A stretch of 64,000 nucleotides of DNA from CAVQMC01 sp963713505 (GCA_963713505.1 CAVQMC010000029.1:62001-126000), one strand, 5' to 3'; shown: positions 35,839 to 46,216, numbered from the stretch's first letter. The notes: generated by a model not told the origin, from the sequence alone. Numbers and translations are program-made.

Positions 35839-36634
35839 ATGAAAAATTCCATTCAGCTAAAAGAAAAACTGGAATATCATTACAAAGCATTTGATAAATC
35901 CCAAATCTCTCCGGATCCTCTGCAGTTTCTTCATTTATTTGAAGATCCGAAAGACATTGAAGTTATGGGATTTATAGCTTCAGTGTTTGCTTATGGAAAT
36001 GTAAAACAAATAATTAATACTTTAAGTAAAATTGTTGCTGCTTCGGAAAATAATCCTTATATATTTGTAAAAAATTTTAATCGTAATATCGATGCAAAAA
36101 AAATAAAGGGAATTAAACATAGGTTTTATTCGGAAAAGGATATCCTGGATTTCTTTTCAATATTAAATAAAATATATAATGAATTTGGTTCACTCAAAAA
36201 CTTATTCTTAAAATATTATGATAAAGATGAAGCCAACCTCAAAAATTCAGTCTCAAAATTTTCTAATCATTTTCTGGAATCAGAAAAGAAACGGAATAAA
36301 ACCGGGAAATTAAGTCTTGGATTTAAATTCATGTTTCCTTTGCCTGAAAAGGGAAGTGCATGTAAAAGGACAAATTTATTTTTAAGATGGATGATAAGAA
36401 AAGATGAACTGGATTTTGGAATATGGAATGAAATCCCTCCAAATAAATTATTAATTCCTGTCGATACTCACGTTGCAAAAATCTGCAAAAAATTAAAGCT
36501 CACCAAACAGAAAAAATGTAAACTGGAAAATGGCGGAAGAGATAACTGAAAACCTAAAAAAATTCGATCCGCAAGACCCGGTAAAATATGATTTTGCTAT
36601 TTGTCATATTGGGATGCGGAAGTTGGAGTTTTGA
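35839..36634 (+). CDS. TIGR02757 family protein (one frameshift)
   Basis: The ATG at 35839 opens a frame that matches the TIGR02757 family of Bacteroidota: 'FLHLFEDPKDIEVMGFIASV' near the start and 'LLIPVDTHVAKICKKLKLT' near the end. In the run of six A at 36510-36515 one extra A breaks the frame; removing it gives 'NVNWKMAEEITENLKKFDPQ' and 'YDFAICHIGM' to TGA 36632-36634. The corrected length is about 264 residues, normal for the family. The helical 'DTH...LKKFDP...YDFA' tail resembles HhH base-excision-repair proteins, but the function is not established. Confidence 0.8.
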
Positions 36635-37160
36635 GGGAAGGAGAGGATTACGGATATCGGATTTGCGGATTTCGGATTGAATGGATAGAAAAATAATCAA
36701 AAGCGTTTATTTCATTTCTTCTTCAAATTAAATATTTTATTAAAAAAGGAGTAGAAATGAATTCAGAAGAATTAAAGGCAAGAACTAAATTATTTGCTTT
36801 AAATGTAATTTCATTAGTTACAAAATTGCCAAAAAATGAAACTTCAAAAGTTATTAACTATCAAATTTTAAAATCTTCTACTTCTGTTGGTGCAAATTAT
36901 AGAGCGGCTTGCCGGGCAAAATCTAAAGTAGATTTTGTATATAAAATAAACATTGTTGAAGAAGAAGCAGATGAAACTTTATTTTGGCTGGAAATTATTA
37001 ATGAGTCAAATTTGACAAATAATTCAAAATTAGCTGCATTGTTGAAAGAAGCTGACGAATTAACTGCAATCTTTACTTCTATAGGAAAATCTTCAAAAAG
37101 GTAACTTCATTAAATCTAAAAATCCCAAATCCGCAACTCCGAAATTCTCCAACTCCCTTG
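36621..37160. repeat. Imperfect inverted repeats around the four-helix-bundle gene
   Basis: The left end (36621-36680) has 'agttggag' and 'ggatttgcggatttcggatt'. The right end (about 37120-37154) reads 'aaatccgcaactccgaaatt' followed by 'ctccaact'. Reverse-complemented, the right end gives 'agttggagaatttcggag' and 'ttgcggattt', the same words in related order. The left copy overlaps the last codons of the TIGR02757 gene, which suggests insertion at its 3' end. Alignment was by eye. Confidence 0.5.
36757..37104 (+). CDS. Four-helix-bundle protein (23S rRNA IVS / Avd-like family)
   Basis: The ATG at 36757 follows aaaaaggag. The 115-residue, largely helical product has the family hallmarks 'LKSSTSVGANYRAACRAKS' and 'KINIVEEEADETLFWLEII', as in TIGR02436 proteins. 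Members are encoded in intervening sequences of some 23S rRNA genes, as accessory (Avd-like) proteins of diversity-generating retroelements, and as scattered stand-alone copies in Bacteroidota. No reverse transcriptase or rRNA gene is near, so this is the stand-alone type. It lies between imperfect inverted repeats. Confidence 0.88.
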   Translation: MNSEELKARTKLFALNVISLVTKLPKNETSKVINYQILKSSTSVGANYRAACRAKSKVDFVYKINIVEEEADETLFWLEIINESNLTNNSKLAALLKEADELTAIFTSIGKSSKR

Positions 37161-37233
37161 CATTTATATTGTTTTATTCAAATATTAAGCAACGTTTTTA
37201 GGATTCTTTTCAAAAAATTGATTGGAGCAGTAT

Positions 37234-39246
37234 ATGGCAGATACTAAATCGACGGCTTCAGAATTCAAACCTTATATATCCGCTAAAGATTTAATCCCGG
37301 AATTTACAATTAAAGCTATTATTTTAGGTGCAATTTTCGGAATTATTTTCGGCGCTTCTTCTGTGTATTTGGGCTTGAAAGTCGGAATGACCGTTAGTGC
37401 TTCCATACCTATAGCCGTTTTGGCTATTTCAGTTTTTAAAAAAATAGGTAATGCAACTATTCTGGAAAACAATATTGTTCAGACAATAGGTTCCGCAGGT
37501 GAATCTGTTGCGGCCGGAGTTGTATTTACAATTCCCGCGCTTTTATTTTTGCCGGGAGGTATGGCATACTTCCAGTATTTTCAAATTTTCGTTCTCGCTT
37601 TAGCCGGAGGTATTTTAGGCGTTCTTTTTATGATTCCTTTAAGAAGAGCATTAATCGTAAAAGAGCACGGAGTTTTACCGTATCCGGAAGGAACAGCTTG
37701 TGCTGACGTTTTAATTGCCGGTGAAAAAGGCGGAAACCTTGCTAAAAAAGTTTATTACGGATTGGGTATTGCGTTCTTATATAAACTCTTTATGTCAATA
37801 ATGGGTTTATGGAAGGATGTACCGACTTATATATTCGGAAGAAAATCAGCTTTACCAAATGGAACAATAAATGGAGAAATAACTCCCGAACTTTTAGGCG
37901 TAGGTTACATTATTGGTCCTCGTATTGCCGGAATAATGGTTGCCGGCGGTGTTTTATCCTGGATTGTTTTAATTCCTCTTATAACTTTATTGGGTGATAA
38001 ATTAACAACGGTATTTCCTCCCGGCGATACTTTGATTTCCAACATGTCTGCCAGCGATATCTGGAATAATTATATTAGATATATCGGTGCCGGCGCTGTA
38101 ACATTCGGCGGACTTGTAACGTTGGTTAAATCTATCCCAACTATTGTAAGTGCATTCTCTGATTCTTTTAAGGATATCAAATCCAGCAGAGCAAACAAAC
38201 AAAATAATGTCGTTGAAGAAAAAGAAAGAACTTCAAAAGATATTCCTCTTTCAATAGTATTAGGCGGCAGTTTATTATTGGTTGTTTTCATGGCTCTGAT
38301 TCCTACTATTCCGACAAATATTCTTTCATCTATAATGGTTGTAATATTCGGATTTTTCTTCGTGACAGTTTCTTCAAGAATTGTTGGATTAATAGGTTCT
38401 TCATCAAATCCGGTTTCAGGAATGACAATTGCAACTTTAATGGCTACATCATTAATTTTTGTTGGAATCGGATGGACCGGTGATGTTTATGAACCGCTTG
38501 CTTTAGTTGTCGGATCAATTGTTTGTATCGCGGTTGCAAATGCAGGTTCAACTTCGCAGGATCTTAAAACCGGTTATTTGGTAGGAGCTACTCCGATTAA
38601 ACAGCAGATTGGATTAATTATTGGAGTTTTAGTTTCTGTTATTGCAATTGGTTTTACTCTTTTGCTTCTTGAAAGAACAGTTGGAATTGGAACAATAACT
38701 CCGCAGCATCCCGAACCTTTACCTGCTCCCCAGGCAATCTTAATGTCAACAGTTATAAAAGGATTATTAAGTCAGAATCTTCCTTGGGCTTTGGTAATAA
38801 TCGGGATGGGAATATCATTAGTTATGGAATTATCCGGTGTTTCTTCATTAGCATTTGCAGTAGGTGCTTATCTTCCTTTATCTACAACAACTCCAATTTT
38901 TGTCGGCGGAATAATTAAATGGTTTGTTGATAAAAGGAAAAAATCTGAAGAATCCGAAACCGGCCCGGGTGCTTTATTTAGTTCCGGACTTATTGCCGGA
39001 GGTGCTATTACCGGAATTATTGTTGCTGTACTAATCGGCTGGACTGTAGGACACGATGCACAGGGTAATGCGATTTCATTTATAGAAACAGTTCACAGAA
39101 CTATATTAGGAATATTCACAAGCGGAACAACTGGAACCTTAGCCGATTCTTTAGGCGGCTGGGGTGATGTATTAGGATTAATTTTCTTCGGATTGCTTTC
39201 ATTCTTATTATATAAGATTGCAATGAGCAAAGAAGATAAAGTTTAA
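37234..39246 (+). CDS. OPT-family oligopeptide/metal-chelate transporter
   Basis: The ATG at 37234 with ggag at 37225-37228 is preferred to a TTG at 37222. The 670-residue inner-membrane protein has about 15 transmembrane helices and the OPT signatures 'SVYLGLKVGMTVSASIPIAV', 'NNIVQTIGSAGESVAAGVVF' and 'LPYPEGTACADVLIAGEKGG'. This is the bacterial OPT subgroup that imports peptides, possibly as metal complexes, by proton symport. It is monocistronic, with its own terminator. Confidence 0.93.
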   Translation: MADTKSTASEFKPYISAKDLIPEFTIKAIILGAIFGIIFGASSVYLGLKVGMTVSASIPIAVLAISVFKKIGNATILENNIVQTIGSAGESVAAGVVFTIPALLFLPGGMAYFQYFQIFVLALAGGILGVLFMIPLRRALIVKEHGVLPYPEGTACADVLIAGEKGGNLAKKVYYGLGIAFLYKLFMSIMGLWKDVPTYIFGRKSALPNGTINGEITPELLGVGYIIGPRIAGIMVAGGVLSWIVLIPLITLLGDKLTTVFPPGDTLISNMSASDIWNNYIRYIGAGAVTFGGLVTLVKSIPTIVSAFSDSFKDIKSSRANKQNNVVEEKERTSKDIPLSIVLGGSLLLVVFMALIPTIPTNILSSIMVVIFGFFFVTVSSRIVGLIGSSSNPVSGMTIATLMATSLIFVGIGWTGDVYEPLALVVGSIVCIAVANAGSTSQDLKTGYLVGATPIKQQIGLIIGVLVSVIAIGFTLLLLERTVGIGTITPQHPEPLPAPQAILMSTVIKGLLSQNLPWALVIIGMGISLVMELSGVSSLAFAVGAYLPLSTTTPIFVGGIIKWFVDKRKKSEESETGPGALFSSGLIAGGAITGIIVAVLIGWTVGHDAQGNAISFIETVHRTILGIFTSGTTGTLADSLGGWGDVLGLIFFGLLSFLLYKIAMSKEDKV

Positions 39247-39290
39247 TTTATTTGTTTATTTTTAGTGACTATTAAAATTTAGAATTAATT

Positions 39291-39330
39291 ATCTATCCCG
39301 GTTTATTTATGAGCCGGGATAGATTATTTT
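39291..39330 (+). terminator. Intrinsic terminator
   Basis: The 11-bp perfect stem atctatcccgg (39291-39301) with ccgggatagat (39314-39324) is followed by tatttt. It lies 45 bases after the OPT gene. Confidence 0.8.
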
Positions 39331-39456
39331 AATTAGTACAAAATCAGTTTATCAGTCAATTCATTCCTTTGAAATGACAAAAATATTTTTCAATTAGTCT
39401 TCAATGTTATAAGTTTTTTAGACTTATTTAAATTATAAGATATTAACGGATTTATA

Positions 39457-40779
39457 ATGTCAACAACCAACCCTGAATTAAATTTAACTAAAAACGAACC
39501 AACTCCATTTTATAGATGGATGGTTCTGCTGTTTTTAAGTTTAGCAATGTTCGGCAATTATTATGTTTACGATTCAATTTCCCTAGTTGCCGACCAATTA
39601 AAAACCCAGCTTAATTATACTGATTTGGATATAGGACAATTATATTCTTATTATAGTTTTGCTGCGATCTTAGTATTGATATTCGGCGGAATTTTGGTTG
39701 ATAAATGGGGAACTAAAAAATCTGCAATTGTTTTTGCAATAATATGTACTGTATCAGGGTTCATTGTTGCATTTGCTGACAATCTATGGTTAATGCTTGC
39801 AGGGAGATTTCTTTTAGGAGTTGGTTCAGAACCGATGATTGTAGCAGTTACTGTTGCAATTGCGAAATGGTTTAAAGGAAAACAATTAAGTTTTGCTCTC
39901 GGTGTTAATCTTTTTCTTGCACGAGCGGGCACATACGCAGTTGATAACTCTCCTTCAATTTTTCCCGGTGCTTACAGCGGCGGTTATGCAGGACCATTAT
40001 TTATTGCAGCTTTAATCGGAACATTTGCATTAGGCGGAATACTTATTTATGCATCAATTGAACATAGAGGTGAAAAATTATTTGTACTTGGAGAAGGAGG
40101 TAAGACTGATAAAATTGTTTTTAAGGACTTTTTCAAGTTTAATAAATCTTTCTGGTACATAACATTTTTATGTGTAACTTTTTATTCCGCAATATTTCCA
40201 TTCAGAGCTTTTGCAGTTAAGTTTTTTATGGAAAGCCACGATATAACACGTGAAATGGCTGGAAGTCTTATCTCTGCTTTACCTTTAGCTGCAATGATTG
40301 CAACTCCTTTAATTGGATTGCTTGTTGATTATATTGGCAAACGAGCTTTGCTTATGACATTCGGTTCAATTTTATTATTGCCTGTTTACTTGATCATGGG
40401 TTATACAAACATTTCACTTTATTTCCCTGTAATTTTAATGGGAGTCGCTTTCTCTTTAATTCCTGCAGTTATGTGGCCTGCCGTTGCATATATTGTCGAA
40501 GAAAAACGGCTTGGTTCTGCTTATGCATTAATGACATTAATTCAGCAAATTGGTATGGGACTTTTCCCGATAGTCGTAGGCGCTGCAAATGATTTTGAAG
40601 GTGCAAGTGCAGCAAATCCTGCCGGTTATCATTTGGGAATGTGGATATTCTCTATACTCGGTGTATTAGGACTTATATTTGCATACTTATTAAGAAAATC
40701 GGAAACAGGCCCGAATGGACATGGACTTGAATTAAGCAAAGCTGAAGCAGATAGAAGAAGGCTTGCTGAGTCAACATGA
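39457..40779 (+). CDS. Major facilitator superfamily transporter
   Basis: The 440-residue inner-membrane protein starts at ATG 39457. It has twelve predicted transmembrane helices and a long central loop near residues 200-225. The MFS motif A equivalents are 'GGILVDKWGTKKSAIVF' after helix 2 and 'GLLVDYIGKRALLMTF' after helix 8. The N-terminal half has 'AGRFLLGVGSEPMIVAVTVA'. The substrate is not evident. It has no operon neighbours. Confidence 0.9.
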   Translation: MSTTNPELNLTKNEPTPFYRWMVLLFLSLAMFGNYYVYDSISLVADQLKTQLNYTDLDIGQLYSYYSFAAILVLIFGGILVDKWGTKKSAIVFAIICTVSGFIVAFADNLWLMLAGRFLLGVGSEPMIVAVTVAIAKWFKGKQLSFALGVNLFLARAGTYAVDNSPSIFPGAYSGGYAGPLFIAALIGTFALGGILIYASIEHRGEKLFVLGEGGKTDKIVFKDFFKFNKSFWYITFLCVTFYSAIFPFRAFAVKFFMESHDITREMAGSLISALPLAAMIATPLIGLLVDYIGKRALLMTFGSILLLPVYLIMGYTNISLYFPVILMGVAFSLIPAVMWPAVAYIVEEKRLGSAYALMTLIQQIGMGLFPIVVGAANDFEGASAANPAGYHLGMWIFSILGVLGLIFAYLLRKSETGPNGHGLELSKAEADRRRLAEST

Positions 40780-41096
40780 GGAAATGTTAGAGGTCAGTTG
40801 TTAGTTGTCAATTAATTAAAGTTTACAATATTTAAATTGATTTAATTATTTAATTGATAATTAAGACTTAAAATTATCAGTTGAAATTAAAATTTATCTT
40901 GACAATTACAATTTTTAATTTCGTCTGCATGTTAAGCAGAGTCAATCCAAGTTTTTGGGAGATACACATTCAGCTTCAATTATTAATTTCATAAATATTA
41001 TTAATATATTACATGTAACCAAAATTCAATTTGGTTCGTCTTTTGATAAATGGGTTTTCATTTTAATAAACAGTTCTTAATTCAAATGGGAGAATT
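40780..41096. other. Intergenic region, no gene
   Basis: These 317 AT-rich bases hold a short inverted repeat tctgc/gcaga at about 40923-40939 and some low-complexity 'agttgttagttgtcaatta' sequence. The promoter of the following gene should be here. I see nothing else. Confidence 0.4.
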
Positions 41097-42479
41097 ATGA
41101 AACTAAAACTTTCCTTATTCATATTCATTATCTTTATTTTTCTAGTAAAAGTAAACGCTCAAAATTACGGTTTGGATAATGCCAATCCTCAATTGTTTTC
41201 TAAATATAGAATTCCAGATACAAAACTTAATTTATATTCTTTAGGTTCCGGCTTAAGTTTTAATACTAATAAATATAACGAAGTCAATTCCACTGATTTG
41301 AATAATTATTACCATTCTTCATTTAGTTTTAATATTAACCCGCGATATTATATTCTGCAGGAAACTGATAAAAGTTATTTAAAAATAAACGCTTTATTTA
41401 GCGGAGGATATGGACATTATTTTTCCAAAAATCAAAGTTCGAGCAGTGAATTCATAAATACTAATAAACGAAACCAGTATAGTGTGAATATTAATTCAAG
41501 TTTTGATCTTAACAATTATCTAAATAGAAGCAGCTTTTATTATTCAATTGGTTCTGATATTTTAGTAAACATTACTGATACTAAACAGAATAATTCAAAT
41601 AATGGAACTAGTTACGATATTTATCAAAGCAATAAGTCTCAATCATATAATTTTAATTTCGGTTTTGGATTAGGTAAAATAAGAGATGTAACTCCGGTTG
41701 TTTCTGCAATAAGATTTCAAGAAAGACTTAAGCAATTAAATTTATTGAACACTAATTTATCAGATAAAACAATTGAAGATATTGCACAGCAATTTTCCAG
41801 ACATGTATATTATGGCCAAGTTTATGATAGACCCGAAAAATATTTTTGGGATGGAATTGATAAAACCTTACAAAATGACGGAGTTTCTTTACAAGGATTA
41901 AATTTATATGCAGATTCATATTTAAAGGAAACTTTGAACGAAATAAGGTTTTTAAGACAGGAAGGATTTTGGATGGGAATAAATGCAGAAGTAAATTACC
42001 AAAATTATTATTCTAACCAGAGCCTGAACGGATATACTTTGGATGAAGAGTTGTTTGCTTTAGCAAATTTCTATGCTGAATATAGTCATCAGCTTAATCT
42101 AAAATCACAGTTAAATTTTAAATTTTCAATAAGCGGCGGACCCGATGTTTTAAATAATCCTTCTATTAGGCAGAAATATTTAATGTCTGCAGATGTTGGA
42201 TATCATTATGAACTGACAGATCGGTTATTAATTTCTTCAACGGAACAATTTGATCTTACTTTTTACAACAGTACAATTCAAGGAAAAAATTTAAGTAACC
42301 AGTTAAGTATAGGCATTAATTATTTTATTGAAGATAATTTAACCTTAAACGCAAATTATTCTTGGTATTATTCAGTTTATAAGAATTCCATTTATAGTGA
42401 TCAACAAATGAACACCAACAGTCACAATTTAAATATTGGCTTCACATATTATTTCAGCAAAGCTTTAATAGCAATGTGA
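41097..42479 (+). CDS. Outer-membrane beta-barrel-like protein, unknown
   Basis: The start is ATG 41097 with gggag. A signal peptide (1-22, 'LVKVNAQNYG') precedes about 435 residues of alternating hydrophobic/polar strands rich in Tyr, Asn and Ser ('SLGSGLSFNTNK', 'YSIGSDILVNIT', 'LNANYSWYYSVYK'), ending in a strand-like 'LNIGFTYYFSK'. The middle (about 200-260) is helical. This looks like a 14- to 16-strand barrel or porin-like protein. No known family was recognised. Confidence 0.7.
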   Translation: MKLKLSLFIFIIFIFLVKVNAQNYGLDNANPQLFSKYRIPDTKLNLYSLGSGLSFNTNKYNEVNSTDLNNYYHSSFSFNINPRYYILQETDKSYLKINALFSGGYGHYFSKNQSSSSEFINTNKRNQYSVNINSSFDLNNYLNRSSFYYSIGSDILVNITDTKQNNSNNGTSYDIYQSNKSQSYNFNFGFGLGKIRDVTPVVSAIRFQERLKQLNLLNTNLSDKTIEDIAQQFSRHVYYGQVYDRPEKYFWDGIDKTLQNDGVSLQGLNLYADSYLKETLNEIRFLRQEGFWMGINAEVNYQNYYSNQSLNGYTLDEELFALANFYAEYSHQLNLKSQLNFKFSISGGPDVLNNPSIRQKYLMSADVGYHYELTDRLLISSTEQFDLTFYNSTIQGKNLSNQLSIGINYFIEDNLTLNANYSWYYSVYKNSIYSDQQMNTNSHNLNIGFTYYFSKALIAM

Positions 42480-42814
42480 GAGTAAAAATTCAAAAAATTT
42501 TATTTAAAAGGTAACTATCAAATTTTGTTGATTTATAAAAAGTATTGTCATTTATAGATAATTATTTTTAAATTTAAAAAGAAGAGTTTTATAGCAAATT
42601 TTGATAATAATTCTGTAGTTGAACCTTAAGGGGAAATTCTCATTTCTTATAAGATTTTTCCTTATTTTTATATTATTTTGTTATATTGCAGGTACTAAGG
42701 TTATTAAAATTAAATGGATTGCTGATTTTTTTAATAATTAACTCAATATAAGATACAGTATCATTTTAATTTTAATATTATTATGTTATGATAGTTAAAG
42801 ATTGTAAGTAAGCA
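42480..42814. other. Intergenic region, no gene
   Basis: These 335 bases are AT-rich. A decayed member of the hairpin repeat family ('gttgaaccttaagg', about 42619-42632) resembles the GAACCTC element of 33.5 kb. No ORF worth calling. Confidence 0.4.
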
Positions 42815-43582
42815 ATGGTAAAGATTAAATACTATTTTCTGTTGTTTTTTGCAGTGTCCGTATTTTATTCCGGACAAACTTATGCCCAGTCATTTGGATT
42901 TGGATGTTTAGGCTTTGTCGGCGGATTTGGAGGATTTAGTTATCAAAAATACGGCCCTTCCGGGCTTAATTCATATATTAAGAATTTTAATGAAATAAGG
43001 AATGATTCGCTTACAACTCCAATGGGGAATTTTGGAACTGCAAAAGGTTATAGAGTCGGTCTCAATTTTTTCAGAGCTAAATTCACAAATTTTATTCTTA
43101 CTGCTAAAGGTTTCTACGAAACTTTAAATGAAAAACATGAATCCATTGAAAAACTTGTAAACGGTACAAGAACAAATACTTTTGAAGTAGGATTGAAAAA
43201 CTGGGGAATTGGGGTTGATATCGGCTTAACAATTACTAATGGTTTAAGCTGGAAAATAATCGATGGTGCACTTCATTTTAACTCTGCAACTTTTACAGAT
43301 ACTCAAAATGCTCCCGGTGTTGATACAAAAGTAACCGAATATAAAAATACTTCTTCTTCACTCGGTTATTCGATAGGTACTGGATTTATTTTGTCTTTAA
43401 TTGAAGATTATATCAGCTTAGAAGGTACTGCCGGATATACTTCAATTACTATTGATCAAATGCAGTCCGATAAAGGTGCATTATTAACTGTGAATGAAAA
43501 TTCTTCAACTGTTATGAAAAATTTTATTGATAACGGCGGATTCAGTGCAGTTGTTCAATTGAATGTTGGTTTTCCTTTATAA
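42815..43582 (+). CDS. Outer-membrane beta-barrel-like protein, small, unknown
   Basis: The ATG at 42815 starts a 255-residue product with a signal peptide (1-24, 'SGQTYAQSF') and Gly/Phe-rich beta strands ('GFGGFSYQKYG', 'YRVGLNFFRAKF', 'GIGVDIGLTI', 'LGYSIGTGFILSLIE'), ending 'VVQLNVGFPL' with a C-terminal strand. The pattern suits an 8- to 10-strand outer-membrane barrel. The family was not recognised. It lies 30 bases upstream of the aminopeptidase gene, perhaps in one transcript. Confidence 0.65.
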   Translation: MVKIKYYFLLFFAVSVFYSGQTYAQSFGFGCLGFVGGFGGFSYQKYGPSGLNSYIKNFNEIRNDSLTTPMGNFGTAKGYRVGLNFFRAKFTNFILTAKGFYETLNEKHESIEKLVNGTRTNTFEVGLKNWGIGVDIGLTITNGLSWKIIDGALHFNSATFTDTQNAPGVDTKVTEYKNTSSSLGYSIGTGFILSLIEDYISLEGTAGYTSITIDQMQSDKGALLTVNENSSTVMKNFIDNGGFSAVVQLNVGFPL

Positions 43583-43612
43583 AAATTTGATTAAAATTAA
43601 ATTAGTGTAAAA

Positions 43613-44578
43613 ATGAAATTAACTAAACTCGATTCGGCATCTGAAATTGCAATTAAAGTTTGCATGAAAGTTAAGAAGAATGAAAAAATTCTTGTTATTA
43701 CAGATGAACAAAAAAGAGAAATTGGTTATTCATTATATACAAATGCTTTGAGATTAGGCTATAAATCATTACTTGTTGAGATGAAATCCGGCAAAGTTAA
43801 TGGTGAGGAACCGCCGGAAGAAGTTGCTGAATTAATGCAGAAGTTTGATGTTGTTTTTTGTCCGACTGCTAAATCATTAACTCACACAGATGCAAGAAGA
43901 GCTGCTAGTGCAAAGGGAGTCAGAGTTGCAACTTTTCCGGGAATTACAAAAGATGTAATGATTAGAGGTTTAAATGCAGATTATAAAAAGATCGCTCGTT
44001 TATCAATTAAATTAAAAAAGATTTTAGAAAAAGGAGAAAGAGTAAAAATTTATTCACCTGCAGGTACAGATCTTTCATTTTCAATTCTGGGAAGGAGAGC
44101 TATAGCAAGTAAAGGGTTATTCCACCTTGCGGGCGAAAGTGGAAACTTGCCTACAGGTGAAACTTTTTTGGCTCCTGTTGAAGGAACTGCCAAAGGAGTT
44201 TTCGTAGTTGACGGTTCAATGGCCGGATTAGGATTAATTAAAAACACAAATATTAAAATTAACGTCCGCAAAGGTTTTGCCGAAGAGATTACCGGCTCTA
44301 AATTAGCAGCAAAACTAAAAAAACAATTAGATTCGGTCGGCAGGGAAGCGAGAAATATAGCTGAATTCGGAATCGGGACAAATGATAGTGCAAAGCTTAG
44401 CGGAGTTCTGCTTGAAGATGAAAAAGTAATGGGAACTGTTCACATTGCACTTGGTAACAATATTTCTATGGGCGGAAGTGTAAATGTTCCTATTCACTTA
44501 GACGGAGTTATTAAAAAACCCACTGTTTATTTGGATGGTAAATTATTAATGCAAGATGGAAAACTTTTAATTCATTAA
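43613..44578 (+). CDS. M29-like (aminopeptidase T family) metallopeptidase
   Basis: The 321-residue cytoplasmic protein starts at ATG 43613. It has an N-terminal Rossmann-like half with 'DVVFCPTAKSLTHTDARRAA' and a C-terminal half with the metal-site motifs 'AGESGNLPTGE', 'FGIGTNDSAKLSG', 'TVHIALGNNISMGG' and 'VPIHLDGVI'. This matches COG2309/M29 aminopeptidases, which remove N-terminal residues from peptides using two metal ions, although the protein is shorter than classic aminopeptidase T (about 410). It precedes def. Confidence 0.8.
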   Translation: MKLTKLDSASEIAIKVCMKVKKNEKILVITDEQKREIGYSLYTNALRLGYKSLLVEMKSGKVNGEEPPEEVAELMQKFDVVFCPTAKSLTHTDARRAASAKGVRVATFPGITKDVMIRGLNADYKKIARLSIKLKKILEKGERVKIYSPAGTDLSFSILGRRAIASKGLFHLAGESGNLPTGETFLAPVEGTAKGVFVVDGSMAGLGLIKNTNIKINVRKGFAEEITGSKLAAKLKKQLDSVGREARNIAEFGIGTNDSAKLSGVLLEDEKVMGTVHIALGNNISMGGSVNVPIHLDGVIKKPTVYLDGKLLMQDGKLLIH

Positions 44579-44736
44579 AAATTTTATCATATTGATATAC
44601 ATTACATTTTTTGAGTATCCTGCAACTTTTTAATACTTTATTATTCTAATACTTTTAATTAAATTTTAGTAAAGATTTTACATGCTATATTCTTTGCATG
44701 TATCAACTATTTTTAAGTAAAAAATTAGGTGAATTA

Positions 44737-45297
44737 ATGGCATTATTACCAGTAACACTTTTTGGTGATAAAATTTTAAGAAAAAAAGCAAGCCCGGTTA
44801 AAGAAGTTGATTTTGAAGTAATTGAGCTTATAAAAAATATGTTCGATACAATGCGTAATGCAAACGGAATCGGATTAGCGGCAAACCAGGTAGGAGCAGA
44901 TAAATCAATTTTTGTTATAGATATTTCTGTTGTAGAAGGTTATGAAGATACTAAACCACTAGCCCTTATAAATCCCGAAATTGTAAATCGTTCAGAAGAA
45001 AAAGTTATTATTGAAGAAGGTTGTTTGAGTATTCCCGATATTAGAGCCGAAGTTGAGAGACCTGAAAAAATTGTAATTCAATATCAGGATACAGATTTAA
45101 ATACCCACACTTTGGAAGCCGATGAATTATTAGCCAGAGTACTTCAGCATGAATATGATCATTTACAGGGAATTTTGTTTACGGATAAAATTGCAGATGA
45201 TCTTAAAAAGAAATTCAAACGAGATCTAAATAAAATTAAAAACAGAAAAATTGAAGTTGATTATCCTGTTACCGAAGACATGGATTATTCATTATGA
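44737..45297 (+). CDS. def: Peptide deformylase
   Basis: The start is ATG 44737 with aggtg just upstream; the longer reading to 44698 adds 13 residues not seen in the family. The 186-residue enzyme removes the formyl group from the N-terminal Met of new proteins. All three motifs are present: 'GIGLAANQVG', 'EEGCLSIP' (metal Cys) and 'LQHEYDHLQG' (two metal His and catalytic Glu). It lies 18 bases upstream of fmt, the enzyme that adds the formyl group, a common pairing. Confidence 0.95.
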   Translation: MALLPVTLFGDKILRKKASPVKEVDFEVIELIKNMFDTMRNANGIGLAANQVGADKSIFVIDISVVEGYEDTKPLALINPEIVNRSEEKVIIEEGCLSIPDIRAEVERPEKIVIQYQDTDLNTHTLEADELLARVLQHEYDHLQGILFTDKIADDLKKKFKRDLNKIKNRKIEVDYPVTEDMDYSL

Positions 45298-45315
45298 TTT
45301 TCCGGATGAATTAAT

Positions 45316-46216
45316 ATGAATATTATTTTCATGGGCACTCCGGATTTTGCCATCCCTTCATTAAAAAAATTAGTTGAAAGCAGTCATAATGTAATTGCTG
45401 TTGTTACCGCACCCGATAAAGCTAGGGGACGCGGACAAAAAGTTTCATTCACTCCAATTAAGGAATTTGCTTTAAAAAATAATATTAAAATTCTCCAGCC
45501 TGAAAAATTAAAAAATCCAAATTTTATAAGTGAATTAAAATCATTAAATGCAGATTTATTTGTAATAGTTGCATTTAAAATTCTTCCGCCTGAAGTTTTT
45601 ACAATTCCTCCAAAAGGTTCTTTTAATCTTCATGCATCTTTGCTTCCAAAATATAGAGGAGCAGCTCCAATTCAATGGTCTTTAATTAAATGGTGAAAAA
45701 GAAACCGGCGTTACAACTTTTGCACTTGAAGAGAAAGTTGATACAGGGAATATTTATCTGCAGGAAAAAATAAAAATTGATGATGTAGATAATTTGGAAT
45801 CACTGCATGATAAACTTAGTGAACTCGGTGCTGATGTAGTTTTAAGAACAGTTAATATGATTGATAAAGAAGATTATAAATTAATTCAGCAGGATAATTC
45901 ACTCGCAACTCCAGCTCCAAAAATCAAAAAAGAAACCTGCAGAATTAATTGGAATAAATCTGCCGAAGAAATTCATAATTTAATAAGAGGACTTTCTCCA
46001 ATTCCCGGAGCTTTCTTTGAATACAATAACAAAACATTTAAAGTTTATAAATCCAAAGTATGCGGAATAAATGATATCAAACCGGGAGAGTTGAGAATTG
46101 ATAAAAGCACTCTCTTAATCGGCTGCGGAAAAAGCTCACTTGAAATTCTTGAAATTCAGCAGGAAGGTCATAAAAGATTAAAAATTGAAGAATTTCTGCG
46201 TGGTTTCCGTCTGTAG
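45316..46216 (+). CDS. fmt: Methionyl-tRNA formyltransferase (one frameshift)
   Basis: The ATG at 45316 starts the N-terminal formyl-transfer domain: 'IIFMGTPDFAIPSLKKLVE', 'HASLLPKYRGAAPIQWSLIK'. An extra T at about 45692 then runs it into a TGA; without it the frame goes on as 'GEKETGVTTFALEEKVDTGN' and through the C-terminal tRNA-binding domain ('IRGLSPIPGAFFEYNNKTFK') to TAG 46216. The corrected protein of about 300 residues formylates initiator Met-tRNA with 10-formyl-tetrahydrofolate. The gene is normally essential, so the break is most likely an error in the sequence. Confidence 0.92.
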
